A stretch of 21,506 bases of DNA. It comes from an uncultured Clostridia bacterium. GTDB taxonomy: Bacteria > Bacillota > Clostridia > Oscillospirales > Ruminococcaceae. Below are positions 14,789 through 21,506 of this stretch, piece after piece. Positions within the stretch are counted from its first letter, which is position 1, and each line of letters starts with the position of its first letter. The stretch spans positions 1-21,506 of the forward strand of contig CALBJC010000084.1 in assembly GCA_937892655.1 (NCBI GenBank), in the 5' to 3' direction. The notes under the pieces were generated by a model, which ran no database searches, was not told the origin of the DNA, and was given only the letters and a program-made list of their open reading frames with translations. A program made the translations under genes and the position numbers.

Positions 14789-15625
14789 ATGTTTGAAATA
14801 GTTGATAAAAAAATACTTAATGACGCTGTAGTATTAATGGAAATCAAAGCGCCGTTTATAGCAAAAAAGGCTCAGCCCGGTCAGTTTATCATTTACAGAA
14901 TTGATCAGAAGGGTGAGAGAATTCCTCTGACTATTGCTGATTTTGACAGAGAAAAGGGAACAATAACAATCATTTTTCAGACTATCGGTTTGTCAACAAA
15001 GCGTCTGTCAACTCTTGAGAAGGGTGATTTTATCCTAGATGTTGCAGGTCCTTTAGGTATGCCAACCGAGTTTGATGAAAACATAAAGAGAGTCGCCGTA
15101 ATAGGCGGCGGTGTTGGCTGTGCTATTGCATATCCTCAGGCAAAGTACCTGTTCTCAAAGGGTATTGAGGTTGACGTAATTGCAGGCTTTAGAAACAAGG
15201 ATATTGTAATTTTAGAGGATGAGATGAAGGCTGTTTCATCAAATCTCTATATTACAACCGATGATGGCTCTTACGGCGAAAAAGGCTTTGTTACAACAAA
15301 GCTACAGAGCCTTATTGATAGCGGCGTTAAATACGATTGTGTTGTCGCTATCGGTCCTATTCCGATGATGAAATTTGTATGTGAGGTTACAAAGCCTTAC
15401 GGTATAAAAACTATTGTGTCACTCAATCCTATTATGGTTGATGGTACAGGTATGTGCGGCGGTTGTCGTGTAACAGTAGGCGGTAAAATCAAATATGCCT
15501 GCGTTGACGGTCCTGACTTTGATGGCCATCAGGTAGCATTTGATGAGCTTATGAAGAGAAACGCTACATACAAGAATATTGAAAAAAGTCATACTTGTCG
15601 TCTGACAGGGGAGGAACATAAATAA
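14789..15625 (+). CDS. nfnA: Ferredoxin:NADP+ oxidoreductase subunit NfnA / sulfide dehydrogenase beta-like
   Basis: Small subunit of a cytoplasmic flavin-based bifurcating transhydrogenase, which couples NADH and reduced ferredoxin oxidation to NADP+ reduction. The 278 residues comprise an FAD-binding beta-barrel (about 1-97, with IPLTIADF), a nucleotide-binding fold (about 100-205, AVIGGGVGCAIAYPQA), and an iron-sulfur motif D218-x4-C223-x2-C226-x11-C238. An Asp plus three Cys is the pattern I recall for the [2Fe-2S] site of Nfn. PyrK-like reductases share the fold but normally have four Cys, and no dihydroorotate dehydrogenase gene is adjacent. The stop overlaps the next start (TAATG), so the two are translationally coupled. 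The SudB name used in Pyrococcus is an equivalent alternative. Confidence 0.87.
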   Translation: MFEIVDKKILNDAVVLMEIKAPFIAKKAQPGQFIIYRIDQKGERIPLTIADFDREKGTITIIFQTIGLSTKRLSTLEKGDFILDVAGPLGMPTEFDENIKRVAVIGGGVGCAIAYPQAKYLFSKGIEVDVIAGFRNKDIVILEDEMKAVSSNLYITTDDGSYGEKGFVTTKLQSLIDSGVKYDCVVAIGPIPMMKFVCEVTKPYGIKTIVSLNPIMVDGTGMCGGCRVTVGGKIKYACVDGPDFDGHQVAFDELMKRNATYKNIEKSHTCRLTGEEHK

Positions 15626-17013
15626 TGGCTAATATGCAACTTAATAAAACCCCTGTTAAAGAGCAAGCCCCTTCAGTAAGAGCGCGAAACTTTCAGGAGG
15701 TAACATATGCTTATACAGAGCAGGAGGCTATCAATGAAGCAACACGTTGCCTCAATTGCAAGAATAAGCCTTGTGTGAGCGGTTGCCCTGTAAATGTAAG
15801 AATTCCTGAGTTTATTGCAGAGGTTGCAAACGGCAACTTTGAAAAGGCTTATGAAATTATAAAAACAACAAATGCTTTGCCTGCAGTTTGTGGCAGAGTA
15901 TGCCCTCAGGAAAATCAGTGTGAGGGTAAGTGCGTCAGAGGCATAAAGGGCGAGCCTGTCGCTATCGGCAGACTTGAACGTTTCTGCGCTGACTATGTAA
16001 TGAATAAAAATATCGAAATAGTAAATAATGTTGAGAAAAACGGCATTAAGTGCGCTATTGTCGGTGCAGGCCCTGCAGGTCTTACCTGCGCCGGTGACCT
16101 GGCAATGCTCGGCTACGATGTAACAGTATTTGAAGCTTTCCATACAGCAGGCGGCGTGCTTATGTACGGTATTCCTGAATTCCGTTTACCAAAGGCGGTA
16201 GTGCAAAAAGAAATTGATAACCTTGAGGCTATGGGCGTTACTTTTATGACCAATATGGTTATCGGTAAGGTCTTATCTGTTGATGAGCTTTTTGAAATGG
16301 GCTTTAAGGCTGTTTTTGTAGGCTCAGGTGCAGGCCTTCCTCGATTTATGGGTATTGAAGGCGAAGGTCTTGTAGGCGTTTATTCTGCAAATGAGTTTTT
16401 AACAAGAATAAATCTTATGAAGGCATATCTTGATGATTATGATACTCCTGTAAAGCGTTCAAAGTCAGTTGCTGTTGTTGGCGGCGGTAACGTTGCTATG
16501 GATGCTGCACGTTGTGCTATGCGTCTTGGTGCTGAAAAAGTATATATCGTTTATCGTCGAACTGAGGACGAAATGCCTGCAAGAAAAGAAGAAGTGCATC
16601 ACGCTAAAGAAGAAGGTATCGAATTTTTATTCTTGAATAACCCTGTGAAGATTATCGGTGATGATGAAGGCAATGTCTGCGGTCTTGAATGTGTAAAAAT
16701 GGAGCTTGGTGAAGCTGACAGCAGCGGCAGAAGAGCGCCGGTTGAAATAAAGGATTCAAATTATATTTTAGATGTTGATTCTGTAATTATGTCAATCGGT
16801 ACATCACCAAATCCTCTTATCCGTTCAACAACCTCAGGCCTTGAGGCTAATAACAGAGGCTGTCTTGTTGTAAATGAGGATATGCTCACAACAAAAACTG
16901 CAGTATGGGCAGGCGGTGACGCTGTAACGGGTGCTGCAACCGTAATTTTAGCAATGGGTGCCGGTAAAACAGCAGCTGCGGCTATTGACAAGTATTTAAA
17001 ATCAGAAAAATAA
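15625..17013 (+). CDS. nfnB: NfnB / GltD-like NADPH-binding flavoprotein subunit
   Basis: Large subunit of the same transhydrogenase, carrying bifurcating FAD, two [4Fe-4S] clusters and the NADP(H) site. In the 462 residues, the N-terminal ferredoxin-like part has C42-x2-C45-x4-C50-x3-C54 and C89-x3-C93-x5-C99-x3-C103. The FAD motif is AIVGAGPAGLTCAGDL (from A144), followed by AGGVLMYGIPEFRLPK. The NADP site is VAVVGGGNVAMDAARCAMR, and the C-terminal FAD contact is WAGGDAVTGAATVILAMGAG. The family also includes glutamate synthase small subunits (GltD), and many databases name it gltA. The one-base overlap with nfnA and the absence of a GltB partner in the window argue for Nfn. GGGGAGG lies 10 nt before the ATG. 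Confidence 0.88.
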   Translation: MANMQLNKTPVKEQAPSVRARNFQEVTYAYTEQEAINEATRCLNCKNKPCVSGCPVNVRIPEFIAEVANGNFEKAYEIIKTTNALPAVCGRVCPQENQCEGKCVRGIKGEPVAIGRLERFCADYVMNKNIEIVNNVEKNGIKCAIVGAGPAGLTCAGDLAMLGYDVTVFEAFHTAGGVLMYGIPEFRLPKAVVQKEIDNLEAMGVTFMTNMVIGKVLSVDELFEMGFKAVFVGSGAGLPRFMGIEGEGLVGVYSANEFLTRINLMKAYLDDYDTPVKRSKSVAVVGGGNVAMDAARCAMRLGAEKVYIVYRRTEDEMPARKEEVHHAKEEGIEFLFLNNPVKIIGDDEGNVCGLECVKMELGEADSSGRRAPVEIKDSNYILDVDSVIMSIGTSPNPLIRSTTSGLEANNRGCLVVNEDMLTTKTAVWAGGDAVTGAATVILAMGAGKTAAAAIDKYLKSEK

Positions 17014-17052
17014 CGTTATTTTAATATAAAAAGTAAATAAATTTATATTTGC

Positions 17053-17081
17053 TTGTAATTTGTGGCAAATTACGTTATAAT
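17053..17081 (+). promoter_or_regulatory. yajC promoter with a perfect inverted repeat in its spacer
   Basis: TTGTAA (17053-17058), 17-nt spacer, TATAAT (17076-17081). The inverted repeat GTAATTTG-TGG-CAAATTAC (17055-17073) overlaps the -35 and fills most of the spacer, the position of a repressor operator. No T run follows it, so it is not a good terminator for nfnB. Confidence 0.6.
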
Positions 17082-17116
17082 AAAATAATAGTATTAAAAA
17101 TTTGGAGGTCAAATAA

Positions 17117-17446
17117 ATGACAAACTTTATTACTGCATTAACAGCAGCAACAAATCCTCAGGCTTCAACAGCGGGCCTTCTTGCTTCATTCATTCCGCTT
17201 GTTTTAGTTCTGATTGTTTTCTATTTTGTACTTATCCGTCCTCAGAAGAAGAAGGAAAAGCAGGATGCTCAGATGAGAAAGAATCTTCAGGTGGGCGATG
17301 AGGTAGTAACAGCTGGCGGTATCGTTGGCATTGTATTCTCAGTTAAGGAAGATACAGTTGTTATCGAAACAGGTGGCGACCGTTCAAAAATCAGAGTTAA
17401 GAAGTGGGCTATCGCTCAGAATCTTACAATTCACGATGACGTTTAA
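17117..17446 (+). CDS. yajC: Preprotein translocase accessory subunit YajC
   Basis: Small membrane protein associated with the Sec translocon (SecDF-YajC). The 109 residues have one membrane helix (about 20-40, PLVLVLIVFYFVLIRPQ), the conserved RPQKKKEK basic stretch at its cytoplasmic end, and the soluble part with LQVGDEVVTAGGIVGIV and a KWAIAQ-type end. Length is normal. GGAGG (17104-17108) lies 8 nt before the ATG. No secD or secF is visible in the window. Confidence 0.95.
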   Translation: MTNFITALTAATNPQASTAGLLASFIPLVLVLIVFYFVLIRPQKKKEKQDAQMRKNLQVGDEVVTAGGIVGIVFSVKEDTVVIETGGDRSKIRVKKWAIAQNLTIHDDV

Positions 17447-17510
17447 TTTAAAGTAATAATTATGACACTTCCGAATATTATTTTATAAAAATGATATTTG
17501 GAGTGATAGT

Positions 17511-17924
17511 ATGACAAGAAATAAAACGCTTACAAAACTTGAAAAGTTCAGAAACTCTGCTTTGTACTGTACTGTTATGTCAACCTTTGCGGGCTTTGGC
17601 GTAGTTGTATTATGTATTTTGATATTTTCTTTGCTTATAACCAGATTTGATGCTCACGATAGCTTTGTAACAGTGCTTGCGTGTCTTGCATTATGTATTG
17701 GTGCTTATACATCAGGTCTTATCTGCGCAAAGAAAAAACGAAAAAACGGGTTATTTTTTGGACTTTGCTGTGGCGGTATGATGTTTTTGCTTGTAATGAT
17801 ACTTGGTGCGATATTTGCAAAGGTGGCTATAACACAGCATTTTACATCTAAATTGTTAATGACGATAATTTGTGCGTGTTTTGGCGGAATAATTGGTGTA
17901 AATTCACGTCGTAAAAAGTATTGA
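17511..17924 (+). CDS. Small four-helix membrane protein, TIGR04086-like
   Basis: Function unknown. The 137-residue protein has four hydrophobic helices (about 20-44, 52-73, 80-105, 112-131), a basic loop (KKKRK, 74-78), repeated GxxxG-type glycine patterns in the last two helices, and a basic RRKKY tail. Size, topology and its place between yajC and the SCIFF locus match my memory of the TIGR04086 family in clostridia; a profile search would confirm it. GGAG (17500-17503) lies 7 nt before the ATG. It probably shares the yajC transcript, as there is no terminator in the 64-nt gap. The SCIFF promoter's -35 overlaps its stop codon. Confidence 0.75.
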   Translation: MTRNKTLTKLEKFRNSALYCTVMSTFAGFGVVVLCILIFSLLITRFDAHDSFVTVLACLALCIGAYTSGLICAKKKRKNGLFFGLCCGGMMFLLVMILGAIFAKVAITQHFTSKLLMTIICACFGGIIGVNSRRKKY

Positions 17925-17949
17925 AATGTTCATAATTATATGTTATAAT
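17921..17949 (+). promoter_or_regulatory. Strong promoter for the SCIFF peptide gene
   Basis: TTGAAA (17921-17926), 17-nt spacer, TATAAT (17944-17949). The leader of about 75 nt contains a small hairpin, AAAGTGG (17966-17972) with CCGCTTT (17982-17988). GGAGG is at 17017 plus 1000, i.e. 18017-18021. Confidence 0.8.
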
Positions 17950-18030
17950 TAATGTAACTTTTAAAAAAGTGGTATTTATATCCGCTTTCTTAGTTAAATA
18001 ATGTTAATTTATTTTTGGAGGAAAACGATT

Positions 18031-18174
18031 ATGAAGCACATTAAGACTATCAACAAGGCTAACCTCAAGAAGACTGCTGAAAAGGGCGGTTGCGGTAAGT
18101 GCCAGGCTTCTTGCCAGTCAGCTTGCAAGACTTCATGCACAGTTGCAAACCAGAAGTGCCAGAAGGACGCATAA
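18031..18174 (+). CDS. SCIFF ranthipeptide precursor (six-cysteine peptide)
   Basis: Ribosomally made, post-translationally modified peptide precursor ('six cysteines in forty-five residues'), substrate of the radical-SAM enzyme encoded downstream, which forms thioether crosslinks between Cys and other residues (now classed as ranthipeptide). The 47-residue product starts MKHIKTINKANLKKTAEKGG, the conserved leader, and has a core from C21 with cysteines at 21, 24, 28, 32, 36 and 43, then a short QKDA tail. GGAGG (18017-18021) lies 9 nt before the ATG. Codon use is extreme: all ten Lys are AAG and all six Cys TGC, as in the ribosomal protein genes, suggesting high expression. The mature product's role is not established; signalling has been proposed for clostridial ranthipeptides. 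Confidence 0.96.
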   Translation: MKHIKTINKANLKKTAEKGGCGKCQASCQSACKTSCTVANQKCQKDA

Positions 18175-18194
18175 TTTAACATTAAAAAGAAGTT

Positions 18195-18237
18195 TAAAGG
18201 TGCATAATCCGTATGGGTTATGTATCTTTACTTTTTT
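18195..18237 (+). terminator. Terminator-like hairpin between SCIFF and its maturase
   Basis: The arm 18195-18210 (TAAAGGTGCATAATCC) pairs over 16 uninterrupted positions (some G-U) with 18215-18230, loop GTAT, followed within 2 nt by TTTTTT (18232-18237). It probably ends most transcripts after the peptide gene while letting some read through into the maturase. An in-frame ATG at 18213 lies in the loop and is not the maturase start. Confidence 0.7.
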
Positions 18238-18257
18238 ATTTTGCGGGAGGATTTTTA

Positions 18258-19628
18258 ATGATTCACAAGTTTAAGCAGAAAGGCTTTAACATTGTTTTAG
18301 ACGTTAACAGCGGCGGTGTTCATGTTGTTGATGACCTTACATACGATCTGCTCGATAATACCGAGCCCCCTTTTGAAGAAGCTATTTCTCAGAAGGTTAT
18401 GGACAAGCTTACAAAGGTTTACAGAGAACAGGATATTTTAGAATGCTATGAAGAGCTTCGCTCATTATATAATGATAAGATTTTGTATTCTGAAGATGAT
18501 TACGAAAAGTTTGCAAAGTATCATGTAGCTTCTCCTGTAAAGGCAATGTGTCTGCATATCGCTCATGACTGCAACTTGAGATGCGAATACTGCTTTGCAT
18601 CAACAGGTGACTTCGGTGAGGGCAGAAAGCTTATGACCTATGAAACGGGTAAGAAGGCTATCGATTTTCTTCTTGAAAAGTCACTTGACAGAAAAAATCT
18701 TGAGCTTGACTTCTTCGGCGGCGAGCCTCTTATGAATTTTGAGGTTGTAAAACAGATTGTTAAGTATGCCAGAGAACGTGAAAAAGAAACAGGTAAGAAT
18801 TTCAAGTTTACTATCACAACAAACGGTGTTTTACTTACCGATGATAAGATTGACTTTATCAATGATGAGATGTACAACGTAGTTTTGTCAATTGACGGCA
18901 GAAAAGAAGTTAATGACAGAATGAGAAAGCGCTGTGACGGTTCAGGCTGTTACGATAAGATTATCGAAGGCTATAAAAAGCTCGTTTCAAAGCGTGGCGA
19001 TAAGGAATACTATGTGAGAGGTACATATACAAAGTATAACCTTGATTTCTCAGAGGATGTTATTCATCTCTATGAACAGGGCTTTGATCAGGTTTCAGTG
19101 GAGCCGGTTATGGCTGACGCTAAAGAAGCTTACGCTATTACAGAAGGTGACCTTCCAAAGATTTTCAACGAATACGAAGTTTTAGAAGAAAAGCTTGAAA
19201 ATATCAAGTCAAAGGGCGGTTTCTGCAATTTTTTCCACATTATGCTTGATTTAGACCAGGGCCCTTGCGCTATCAAGCGTCTGCGTGGCTGTGGCTGCGG
19301 TAACGAGTATGTTGCTATTACTCCTGATGGTGATATCTATCCTTGTCATCAGTTTGTTGGTATCGAAAGCTTCAAGATGGGTAATCTTGATGAAGGTACC
19401 TTCAACGAAGAAATGAAGAAGGATTTTGCGGCAACTCACGTTTATTCAAAGCCTGAATGTAAAAAGTGCTGGGCTAAATTTTACTGTAGCGGTGGCTGTA
19501 ATGCTAATAATTACCTCTATGCAGGTGATATCCATAATGCTCATAAGCTTTCCTGCGAAATCGAAAAGAAGCGTCTTGAATGCGCTATCTATATGCAGGC
19601 AAAGAAGCTTGTAGCTGATGCTGAATAG
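18258..19628 (+). CDS. SCIFF peptide maturase (radical SAM/SPASM, thioether forming)
   Basis: Uses S-adenosylmethionine and iron-sulfur clusters to install thioether bonds in the SCIFF precursor; homologue of CteB of Clostridium thermocellum. The 456 residues comprise an N-terminal peptide-recognition region (about 1-90, RRE-like), the radical-SAM motif C105-x3-C109-x2-C112 (HDCNLRCEYCF), the glycine-rich FFGGEPLMNFE, and a C-terminal SPASM/twitch domain with many Cys (GPCAIKRLRGCGCGNEYVAI, GDIYPCHQF, ECKKCWAKFYCSGGCNANN and a final SCEIEK) for two auxiliary clusters. The ATG at 18258 is 7 nt after GGGAGG (18245-18250), and it gives the usual family length of about 450; a longer frame from 18213 begins inside the hairpin. 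Confidence 0.96.
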   Translation: MIHKFKQKGFNIVLDVNSGGVHVVDDLTYDLLDNTEPPFEEAISQKVMDKLTKVYREQDILECYEELRSLYNDKILYSEDDYEKFAKYHVASPVKAMCLHIAHDCNLRCEYCFASTGDFGEGRKLMTYETGKKAIDFLLEKSLDRKNLELDFFGGEPLMNFEVVKQIVKYAREREKETGKNFKFTITTNGVLLTDDKIDFINDEMYNVVLSIDGRKEVNDRMRKRCDGSGCYDKIIEGYKKLVSKRGDKEYYVRGTYTKYNLDFSEDVIHLYEQGFDQVSVEPVMADAKEAYAITEGDLPKIFNEYEVLEEKLENIKSKGGFCNFFHIMLDLDQGPCAIKRLRGCGCGNEYVAITPDGDIYPCHQFVGIESFKMGNLDEGTFNEEMKKDFAATHVYSKPECKKCWAKFYCSGGCNANNYLYAGDIHNAHKLSCEIEKKRLECAIYMQAKKLVADAE

Positions 19629-19634
19629 TTTTTT

Positions 19635-19663
19635 AAGAGTACGTTTTGTGCGTACTCTTTTTT
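19635..19663 (+). terminator. Rho-independent terminator after the maturase gene
   Basis: AAGAGTACG (19635-19643) pairs perfectly with CGTACTCTT (19651-19659), then a T run. Confidence 0.88.
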
Positions 19664-19724
19664 ATTTGCAATATTTCTCAAAAATTTGCGTCATATATAG
19701 TGAAAGCTGAAAGGAGGAGAGCGT

Positions 19725-20285
19725 ATGAAAGACAGCGATATTATTGCCCTGTATTTTGAACGAAACGAGCAGGCGATAAAGGAATCATCAGAAAAATATG
19801 GTTCGTATTGCTTTTCTGTAGCAAACGCAGTCCTGTCAAATCGTGACGATTCTGAAGAGTGCGTAAACTCAACGTGGTTAAAAGCATGGAATACTATTCC
19901 GCCACAAAAACCAAATGTTTTAAAAATGTACTTTGCAAAGATAACCAGAAATACAGCGCTTAGCGCATACAGAAAAAGAACAGCTCAGAAAAGAGAGTAC
20001 GGCGAGTTTGAAGCATCGCTTGAAGAACTAAAAGAGTGCTTATCGTCGAAAGAAAGTGTAGAACAACAGATTGATAAAGAGCATCTGAACAAAGCGGTAA
20101 ACTCTTTTCTCAAATCATTGAATAATCGTGATTGTTCAGTATTTCTCCGTCGCTACTTTTATTCTGACAGCGTCAGAAATATTGCTGTGCGGTACAGCCT
20201 TAGCGAATCAAATACACTCTCCATACTTTTCAGAACACGAAAAAAGCTTAGAGATTATCTAATAAAGGAGGGCTTTTCAATATGA
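19725..20285 (+). CDS. ECF-like sigma-70 family RNA polymerase sigma factor
   Basis: Alternative sigma factor directing RNA polymerase to a small regulon. The 186 residues include sigma region 2 (about 5-90, with NRDDSEECVNSTWLKAWNTI and the FAKITRNTALSAYRKRTAQ recognition segment) and region 4 (about 125-180, FLRRYFYSDSVRNIAVRYSL then LFRTRKKLRDYL). AAGGAGG (19711-19717) is 7 nt before the ATG. Its stop overlaps the start of the next gene (ATGA), the usual arrangement of an ECF sigma with its membrane anti-sigma factor. The signal and regulon are unknown. I could not identify a convincing promoter in the 61 nt after the preceding terminator. Confidence 0.92.
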   Translation: MKDSDIIALYFERNEQAIKESSEKYGSYCFSVANAVLSNRDDSEECVNSTWLKAWNTIPPQKPNVLKMYFAKITRNTALSAYRKRTAQKREYGEFEASLEELKECLSSKESVEQQIDKEHLNKAVNSFLKSLNNRDCSVFLRRYFYSDSVRNIAVRYSLSESNTLSILFRTRKKLRDYLIKEGFSI

Positions 20286-21506
20286 CATCTTATGATTTGT
20301 TAGAAGCCATCTGCAATATCGATGATGAACTTCTTATGCAAAGTGAAATAACAAACAAAAAGAACAATCTGATAAAATACATATCTTTGTCAGCTTGTGC
20401 AATCATTGTTGTTGCGCTTGTTGCGGTGATTGGCATTTCAAACCTATCAATTGATACACATGAAAGTGTACCAGATATAACAGCATCTGGTACAAACGTT
20501 CTTCATACTCCGCCTTCATCAAGCGTAATTGATATATCCGATTCATCTGTGGTTGATAGTCAAACTGAAATAGAAAATCCCGCCCCACCTCCATTTGCAT
20601 ATTCAGGTGGAGATGAAAATGCTTGGTTTTATGAACCTTTGCAGCCAAAAATTGGTCATATTACTGCATCTTTATCTGACTATTTTCAAATAGATGAATT
20701 TGAAAAATGGGCAGAAACCGTAAATGTACTCAATCGGAAAGGCGAAAATGTGCCTACAGAAATAAACGATTTTCTCAATGTCTATGCCGTTATTGAATAC
20801 TTTGATATCTCTGATGAACAAGTGAAAGCCGCATATGAAGCTGAGATAAATATGGAAAATGAGCCAACTCTTATGCGTCAAAATGACCTGGATATACTTC
20901 TTTCAAAAGATATACCGACAATACTTGCTCATTTTTCATCGGATGAATCAATAGTAATAGGTGACAGGATTTACAGTCCACAATGGATATATGAAAATAC
21001 TATTGAAGCATATAAGAATGAAGGTATCTCACCGTTCATTTTAAGACAAAAATATGAGCTGTATATGAAGTATAATCTTACTGATGAAGCAAAGGAATAT
21101 CTTACAGAAAAGATAGATGCATATACAAATATGCTGCCACAGGCAACAGGCGGCTCAGATATGTCATTTTCAAGAAAATTTGTCGATGAGGTATATAATA
21201 TCCAAATCGCTTCAGAAATTGTCGGTAGAGAAGAATGCGATAAATGGGTGAATGAGGTATACTTTAAGAAAACAGATGAAGAACGTGATGCAACACCTGA
21301 CCTGTATCAGATTGTTACAGAGCTTTCAATTTCAAAAGAAGATATGCTGAGAAGAAATAATGAATACAAAGAAATGGGAGTAGATTATATTGCGGACTAC
21401 ATCATTGAAGCTTTGTATGAAGATGAAGAAACAATGAAGCTACTGCTTATGAATCCGCTTGCCCTATACTATAATAAAGAAATATATACATTCGATGAGC
21501 TGATTG
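20282..21506 (+). CDS. Putative membrane anti-sigma factor / sensor protein, truncated at window edge
   Basis: Open from the ATG at 20282 to the end of the window (408 residues visible). It has a short cytoplasmic N-terminus (1-31, MTSYDLLEAICNIDDELLMQ...), one membrane helix (about 32-55), a Ser/Pro-rich extracytoplasmic stalk (about 60-108), and a helical outer domain. Translational coupling to the sigma gene (AGGAGGG, ATGA overlap) suggests that the N-terminus binds that sigma factor and the outer part senses the signal; no zinc-binding HxxxCxxC is seen. The outer domain seems internally duplicated: FEKWAETV...IEYFDISDEQV...IYSPQWI (about 138-236) resembles CDKWVNEV...VTELSISKEDM...IYTFDELI (about 318-408). 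The stop codon is beyond the edge. Confidence 0.75.
   Translation, partial: MTSYDLLEAICNIDDELLMQSEITNKKNNLIKYISLSACAIIVVALVAVIGISNLSIDTHESVPDITASGTNVLHTPPSSSVIDISDSSVVDSQTEIENPAPPPFAYSGGDENAWFYEPLQPKIGHITASLSDYFQIDEFEKWAETVNVLNRKGENVPTEINDFLNVYAVIEYFDISDEQVKAAYEAEINMENEPTLMRQNDLDILLSKDIPTILAHFSSDESIVIGDRIYSPQWIYENTIEAYKNEGISPFILRQKYELYMKYNLTDEAKEYLTEKIDAYTNMLPQATGGSDMSFSRKFVDEVYNIQIASEIVGREECDKWVNEVYFKKTDEERDATPDLYQIVTELSISKEDMLRRNNEYKEMGVDYIADYIIEALYEDEETMKLLLMNPLALYYNKEIYTFDELI

Noticed and set aside
15673..16143. 156-codon minus-strand open frame in nfnB
   Set aside because: Antisense to well-conserved iron-sulfur and FAD motifs; no promoter or ribosome binding site.
17014..17116. Palindrome before yajC as terminator of nfnB
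   Set aside because: The stem is AT-rich and is followed by GTTATAATAAAATAATAG, with no T run; it sits within a promoter and is better read as an operator.
19666..19694. Possible ECF-type autoregulatory promoter (TTGCAA...CGTCAT) before the sigma gene
   Set aside because: CGTC resembles an ECF -10, but the upstream part does not resemble the AAC-type -35, so the match is too weak to list.

Overview
The window is AT-rich, gene-dense chromosomal DNA, most likely from an anaerobic, Gram-positive clostridium, perhaps Oscillospiraceae/Ruminococcus-like. Supporting evidence: a SCIFF ranthipeptide precursor with its radical-SAM maturase, an Nfn-type (flavin-based electron-bifurcating) transhydrogenase pair, strong AGGAGG-type ribosome binding sites, TTGACA-N17-TATAAT promoters, and a lipoprotein with a very Thr-rich linker of the kind common in ruminococci. 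I see no insertion sequence, phage gene or CRISPR array; this looks like core genome with a few accessory genes. The genus is inference.

Layout, left to right. (1) 1-500, minus: the N-terminal part of aconitase, running off the left edge. (2) 823-1863: rplM-rpsI (L13, S9) operon with a strong promoter, a structured leader and a terminator. (3) 1869-4513: an AraC-type regulator divergent from a cytoplasmic GH13 alpha-glucosidase, with an 11-bp-period direct repeat between them. (4) 4526-6695: a monocistronic, catalytically complete EAL c-di-GMP phosphodiesterase fused to a beta-helix-like repeat domain. (5) 6698-9558: a KdpD/KdpE-like two-component pair, then a CaCA-family cation antiporter. 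The same 18-bp direct-repeat element, at the same distance from a -10 box, precedes both. (6) 9583-9912, minus: a compact tRNA-Gly/Arg/His operon. (7) 10045-14673: a two-gene cell-envelope operon: a GHL10 glycoside-hydrolase-like lipoprotein and a large secreted N-acetylmuramoyl-L-alanine amidase with a degenerate GHL10-like domain. (8) 14723-17013: nfnA-nfnB. (9) 17053-17924: yajC and a four-helix TIGR04086-like membrane protein. (10) 17921-19663: the 47-residue SCIFF peptide gene and its maturase, separated by a terminator-like hairpin. (11) 19725-21506: an ECF-like sigma factor translationally coupled to a membrane anti-sigma/sensor protein that runs off the right edge.

The most interesting points are the EAL/beta-helix fusion (4), the shared putative response-regulator operator linking the two-component system to the antiporter (5), the transcriptional punctuation inside the SCIFF locus (10), and the paralogous GHL10 domains, one with an altered acidic pair, in the envelope operon (7). 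All promoter, operator and terminator calls are pattern matches by eye; no alignment or folding program was run.
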